Assembly (NCBI GenBank): GCA_964630295.1
Contig: CAZVTU010000019.1
Span: 1-10,323, forward strand
Length of the DNA stretch: 10,323 nucleotides
Direction of reading: 5' to 3'
DNA from: CAZVTU01 sp964630295
Lineage (GTDB): Bacteria > Patescibacteriota > Minisyncoccia > Minisyncoccales > RBG-13-42-11
A program made the translations under genes and the position numbers. The notes under the pieces are model-generated. The model was not told the DNA's origin. It saw nothing but the letters and a program-made list of their open reading frames with translations, and did not search any database. Positions 6,810 to 10,323 of this stretch are shown piece by piece; the stretch's first letter is position 1; each line of letters starts with the position of its first letter.

Positions 6810-9800
6810 CTAGTTACCGGTTGCTAAACTAATCGTGACTGATATTGGACTAGCTCCATTCAACCAAGTGATTGGACTAGTTGCAGCAACTGCTTGATCG
6901 TACCATCTGAAGTCACCTGCACCTGTTGGATCGTAAGTTCCTAAGTCAGCGCTCAAAGTAAGAGTTCTGGAAATACCAGAAGCTGCTGCCTCAATCACTT
7001 TAGTGGTATCAGTGATTAACTCCAAGGTGGTACCAGAGGAACTAACCGAAATATCTGAAGAAGGAACAAGAACAATCTTGCTGTTAGTGTAATCAAAGTA
7101 ACCAACAGCTTTGGTAGTTCCGCCCGTAGTCTTCAGATAAACAGGAGTTCCAATATAGGTATCGGTAGCATTACCACTGATGTCTAAAGTGATAGAATCA
7201 TTGTAAACTCTAATGGCATCAATGTAAGTGGTAACAGTACTAGTTGCATCCTGGTTCTCCAGGGCGACACCCACATATGTGGTACTAGCAGTCAATGTTG
7301 ATGGAAGGTCTAATTCAACGTAATTCCATTTAGCATCAGTCAAAGTTCCACTAGTAGTGGAAGCAGTGCAATCAGCGAAGTTAGAACTGCTAGAGACAAA
7401 TACTGTTCGGGCAGTAGTAGTACCAGTTCCTGAAGAATCGGAGTACAACCAGAGAGAAAGCTTAGAATAAGCATTCAAGGCTGTACCCGTATTCAACACA
7501 GCAAAAGTGGTAGTTCCACTAGCGCCGGTAGTAGAAGCGGTGTAAAGAATGGAGTAAGTACCATCAATCTTTTGGGCAGTAGAAGCTCCAACTGTACTGA
7601 CGTCAATTAAGGCATCCGATGCAGTAGCCCAACCGGTTATAGACTCATCATTCCCATCCAAAGCAGCTCTTAGTTTGGCGTAACCATTCACACTGGTCAA
7701 AGTAAGGTCAGCTATCTTGTCAGTGGCTGATCTGGTTCTGCCAGTGCAGGAACCATGACAAGCCAAAGAGGCAGTTAAACTGTCTCTGTAAGGATAGACT
7801 CGATTAGCTGTACTTGAACCAGCGGTTGTGTTAGCGTAATCTCCAGCTCCCCGAGCAGTCATTTTATCAGTTATTCCACCAGAAATAGAAGATGGTACTT
7901 CAATGTAGAATTCACCATATTCACCAGCTTGAGCACCGCTTCCATAAGTGGTGATATCTGATTTTAAGGTGATAATGGTATTACCACCTTTAGGAACAAC
8001 ACAAGAACCACCAAAAGCAGCGTAGGGATCGTTAAAGGCAATGGCAGCGTTGGCTGGTAATAAGGCTTCAGCGGTAGATCCAAACTGCGTCGAACCACAA
8101 TAAAGCTTTAGGTTGGTGAAGTTGGCTACACTGGTTGCCGATCCATCATTGAAGACAACTATCTTACTTACTGTGAGATCCTCAACATTATTAGCTGATA
8201 ACTTCCAGACCCCTAAGACCTTCTGAGTTTCTCCCATTGCTACAATAGCAGCATCGGGAGTAGAAGGATCAATAGCTCCAGAAAGAGTACCAGCTGCGCT
8301 TAAAGTTATTGCTTGGCCAGCAATTCCACTGGTGAAGTTGACAGCGTTAGCTGTCACTTTACCAGTACCTTCAATTAAAGAAATTTGGGTTTTTTCAGTG
8401 TTTGTCCAAGTTGGTGAAGACAAAACGTCTGCCTTCAAATCAACTCTGATTGTCTGACCAGCAGCTAACGAAAGCGCTGTTGAAGGACTAAACTCATAGT
8501 AAGTAGTAGCTGCATCAGTTGGGTTCGGCGTCACAGTAGAACCAATTTGGGTCGAACCATAGAAGAGTTTAAGATTTGTAAAGGCTCTTCCTAAAGCGTT
8601 AGTACCACTTGTAGTGGCAGCAGTACCAGAAGCGCAATCTTCAATTCTAAATTTAGAAATGTCCACCCCTTCAGCTGCGCCGGCAGTAATTAAGTAAGAA
8701 CCAATGATAACGTCTGTCTGGTTATAAACAGCTGAAACGTCACCAACTGATTGGTTCTTAGCCGCAGATAAGGCAGCGGAAACAACAATTACTTCATTTC
8801 CCGCAGTGGTTCCACTTGGGAAATCAAAAGTACCCAAAGAAGTTAATCTTTGAGCGTTGCTGCTTCCAGCTACTAAACTGGCGGTAATTCCATCACCGGC
8901 AGTAATTGCGTCAGCGGCACTAGCTGAAGATTTGATATCAGCTTTAATCTCTAAAACTTTAGTTGTTCCAGCTGGAACAGTAAAGCTCAGAGTAACAGCG
9001 GTGTTGCTGTTGTTGGTGAGAGTAGTTTGAGTAGTACCCACCTGGACTCCATCTACCAAAATTCGGACATTAGTAATATCAGTCCAATCATTGGTAGAAG
9101 AAGCCACTTTAATGGTTAATTGACTAATTCTAATACTCTCTCCCACTGCTTTGACATCAAACTTAGCCAAAGACACATTGGTGCTGTTTAAAGCAACGTT
9201 ACCAGAAGGAGAATCACTTCTTCTAGTAATGGTTAAGGTTCCGGAATTAACGTTACAAGACACAGAATCCCGAACGCTCCAAGAACCAATGGTGCCTGCA
9301 TCGGGTTGGACATAGACGCCATAATTACCATCCATTGCCACAATGTCGGTCTGCTTTTGGATAGAGAATTGAATACTTCTGGTTGAACCATTCACCACAT
9401 CTACTTTTAAGGAAGCGTTTCTGGAAACACCAGCTGGAATTTCATAAGGCGAATCGGACAAGTCGAAGGTTACATAACCATCGCTACTTAGACTTTCAAC
9501 AGTTGAACCAACTTGAGTACCTCCAATGTAAAGAGCTAAATTAGCTACATCAGAAGTTTGGATGGAACCCAGTTGGCGCAATCTCACGGAATAAATCTTA
9601 ATCTTCTGGTTAGCAGCAGTGAGAGTAAATCTCATTGCTTCAAAACCAGTAGTTCCGGGATCAACTGTGCCAGCGTTGGTAGAAGTAGCTACTGTTAAAC
9701 GACCGAAATCAGAAACTGTAGCAACGGTCATTAAGTTCCCATTAATTGGGAAAGTACCGTTTACTGCAGAAGCATCGGTCGTAATATCGTCAGCTGAATT

Positions 9801-10323
9801 AATACCAAATCCGACAGATTTACCTGAAGTGGTGTCTTTGTGCAGGTCAAACTTTACGGTAATGTACTTAGTACCAGAAACCGTAAAGAGGCCGGCTGAA
9901 TCAGTGAAGGTCACCACACCCAAAGAAAGAGAAGTCATCTCAGCTATCTTGGTGTCACCCTCGTAAAGATAAACATTGGGAGTATCCGAATCACTGCAGA
10001 TTCCCAATCTCTTTAACTTTAAGGTGGTCACTTTAGCTGAACTTCCCTCTGGGGTAGCAAACTTTATCTTCAAAGCAGGAACCAAAGCCTGTGAGCCGGC
10101 ATTACCGTTGCCTCCATCGGAAATGATAGTAGTAGCAGCTGGGGTATCAGCAGCTAATTCTACGGTTAAGCCTTCGGCTGTCGGAAGCACCTCTTCCTCT
10201 TCTTCCACTACTTCCTCTTCTTCCTCTTCCTCAGTCACTCCAGTGCTTAACAGGCTGTTTAGTTTTGTTCTGGTTGTTGAACCAACAAAACCAGTTCCCT
10301 TGGTAAGTCCCCAGGAAGCTAAA
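6810..10323 (-). CDS. Large repeat-built S-layer-like surface protein with N-proximal peptidoglycan-binding module, 5' end cut by window
   Basis: The frame is open from the window edge to the TAG at 6812-6810, giving 1,170 visible residues. A GTG at 10238 could be mistaken for the start, but the 28 codons before it are in frame and code the end of a peptidoglycan-binding module (KGTGFVGSTTRTKLNSLL), so the true start lies beyond the window. After a poly-Glu hinge come five related beta domains, a Cys pair (CHGSC), a jelly-roll-like domain and a C-terminal beta domain ending WLNGASPISVTI. The sequence is extremely rich in Thr, Ser, Ala and Gly with few Lys or Cys. No enzymatic motif was seen. 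I recall similar proteins from many Parcubacteria genomes, where an S-layer or major surface role is a reasonable guess but not established to my knowledge. Codon choice differs from its neighbours (Lys mostly AAG near its start), consistent with high expression. Confidence 0.9.
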   Translation of the reverse strand, partial: LASWGLTKGTGFVGSTTRTKLNSLLSTGVTEEEEEEEVVEEEEEVLPTAEGLTVELAADTPAATTIISDGGNGNAGSQALVPALKIKFATPEGSSAKVTTLKLKRLGICSDSDTPNVYLYEGDTKIAEMTSLSLGVVTFTDSAGLFTVSGTKYITVKFDLHKDTTSGKSVGFGINSADDITTDASAVNGTFPINGNLMTVATVSDFGRLTVATSTNAGTVDPGTTGFEAMRFTLTAANQKIKIYSVRLRQLGSIQTSDVANLALYIGGTQVGSTVESLSSDGYVTFDLSDSPYEIPAGVSRNASLKVDVVNGSTRSIQFSIQKQTDIVAMDGNYGVYVQPDAGTIGSWSVRDSVSCNVNSGTLTITRRSDSPSGNVALNSTNVSLAKFDVKAVGESIRISQLTIKVASSTNDWTDITNVRILVDGVQVGTTQTTLTNNSNTAVTLSFTVPAGTTKVLEIKADIKSSASAADAITAGDGITASLVAGSSNAQRLTSLGTFDFPSGTTAGNEVIVVSAALSAAKNQSVGDVSAVYNQTDVIIGSYLITAGAAEGVDISKFRIEDCASGTAATTSGTNALGRAFTNLKLFYGSTQIGSTVTPNPTDAATTYYEFSPSTALSLAAGQTIRVDLKADVLSSPTWTNTEKTQISLIEGTGKVTANAVNFTSGIAGQAITLSAAGTLSGAIDPSTPDAAIVAMGETQKVLGVWKLSANNVEDLTVSKIVVFNDGSATSVANFTNLKLYCGSTQFGSTAEALLPANAAIAFNDPYAAFGGSCVVPKGGNTIITLKSDITTYGSGAQAGEYGEFYIEVPSSISGGITDKMTARGAGDYANTTAGSSTANRVYPYRDSLTASLACHGSCTGRTRSATDKIADLTLTSVNGYAKLRAALDGNDESITGWATASDALIDVSTVGASTAQKIDGTYSILYTASTTGASGTTTFAVLNTGTALNAYSKLSLWLYSDSSGTGTTTARTVFVSSSSNFADCTASTTSGTLTDAKWNYVELDLPSTLTASTTYVGVALENQDATSTVTTYIDAIRVYNDSITLDISGNATDTYIGTPVYLKTTGGTTKAVGYFDYTNSKIVLVPSSDISVSSSGTTLELITDTTKVIEAAASGISRTLTLSADLGTYDPTGAGDFRWYDQAVAATSPITWLNGASPISVTISLATGN
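7197..7631 (-). other. Carbohydrate-binding-like jelly-roll segment in the S-layer-like protein
   Basis: The segment reads KIDGTYSILYTA, then KLSLWLYSDSSG, then KWNYVELDLPS, then YVGVALEN and finally TYIDAIRVYND. This strand order, with W..VELDL and a closing YIDxIRVY, is typical of carbohydrate-binding-module or discoidin-type jelly rolls. It contains C957 (counted from the GTG at 10238). Sugar binding is inferred from the pattern alone; binding residues cannot be assigned by eye. Confidence 0.55.
7869..10175 (-). repeat. Five tandem beta-sandwich repeats of about 150 residues
   Basis: Each unit begins with a short beta strand (LTVELAADTP, LTVATSTNAG, LTITRRSDSP, VIVVSAALSA, ITLSAAGTLS) and carries a mid-domain motif: NVYLYEGDTKIAE, NLALYIGGTQVGST, NVRILVDGVQVGTT, NLKLFYGSTQIGST, NLKLYCGSTQFGST. 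A strand of the type ITVKFDL, ASLKVDV, LEIKADI, IRVDLKADV or IITLKSDI follows. Approximate spans are 10175-9732, 9731-9279, 9242-8829, 8795-8319 and 8309-7869. The mid-motifs are 145, 157, 165 and 154 residues apart. The repeats have diverged at the protein level and show no obvious DNA identity, so the duplication is old. Confidence 0.82.
10191..10232 (-). other. Poly-glutamate hinge between wall anchor and repeat body
   Basis: Seven Glu, two Val and five Glu residues in a row are coded by alternating GAA and GAG codons. The run directly follows the peptidoglycan-binding module and precedes the first beta repeat. It probably acts as a flexible, negatively charged spacer between the wall and the surface layer. 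The mixed codon use limits but does not remove slippage potential. Confidence 0.8.
10239..10322 (-). other. C-terminal tail of an N-proximal peptidoglycan-binding module
   Basis: The 28 codons upstream of the GTG at 10238 are in frame and read LASWGLTKGTGFVG, then STTRTKLNSLLSTG. They align with the last residues of the metalloprotease anchor at 16 of 21 positions from the GL onward, with KGTGFVG and NSLL identical. The rest of the module and presumably the signal peptide lie beyond the window. Confidence 0.85.

Noticed and set aside
9619..9966. 115-codon open frame on the plus strand
   Set aside because: It lies wholly inside the coat gene on the opposite strand, has no family resemblance or promoter, and mirrors the repeat codons.
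10191..10232. Glu-codon run considered as a microsatellite repeat
   Set aside because: GAA and GAG are mixed irregularly and interrupted by Val codons, so it is a low-complexity coding hinge rather than a clean DNA repeat.
1..10323. Alternative genetic code (TGA as Gly or Trp, as in some CPR groups)
   Set aside because: No in-frame TGA was found across roughly 3,370 codons, and TGA ends the protease right after a complete anchor module. Glycine uses ordinary GGN codons.

Overview
The window looks like a surface-protein locus from an ultra-small bacterium of the Candidate Phyla Radiation (Patescibacteria, probably a Parcubacteria-type lineage). Three things point there: moderate-to-low GC; very long Ser/Thr-rich secreted proteins; and a cell-wall anchor made of an acidic hinge, a coiled coil and a peptidoglycan-binding-1-like module with a KGTGFVG..TR.K..SLL ending. 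I recognise that module by memory as typical of these organisms. No database search was possible. Standard stop codons (TAG, TGA) end the two genes whose ends are visible.

All three genes lie on the minus strand, so transcription runs from high to low coordinates. (1) 10323-6810 is a Ser/Thr-rich protein, a candidate S-layer or other major surface protein, whose 5' end lies outside the window. Its first visible residues are the tail of a peptidoglycan-binding module. After a poly-Glu hinge come five related beta-sandwich repeats of about 150 residues, a carbohydrate-binding-like jelly-roll segment and a C-terminal beta domain. (2) A 126-base gap holds a GC-rich terminator hairpin and a promoter with an extended -10 element almost abutting the next start codon. 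(3) 6683-4995 is a complete secreted zinc metalloprotease (HEFTH plus WLNEARAEY, M30/hyicolysin-like) with a C-terminal coiled coil and peptidoglycan-binding module. (4) A 76-base AT-rich gap contains a consensus TTGACA box. (5) 4918-1 is a giant secreted protein of more than 1,639 residues. It carries a TIG domain, several carboxypeptidase-regulatory-like beta domains, a ZU5-like segment, two fibronectin type III domains and the start of an acidic/coiled-coil stalk. It is cut by the window edge just where the anchor module would be expected.

The shared idea is a set of exported proteins held in the wall by the same type of anchor: a repeat-built coat protein with the anchor near the N-terminus, a wall-tethered protease with the anchor at the C-terminus, and a large adhesin-like stalk whose C-terminal anchor is predicted. 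This would suit a cell that lives attached to a host, but the biological role is inference. No RNA genes, CRISPR arrays, insertion sequences or phage genes were seen. There is no gene-free stretch longer than about 130 bases.
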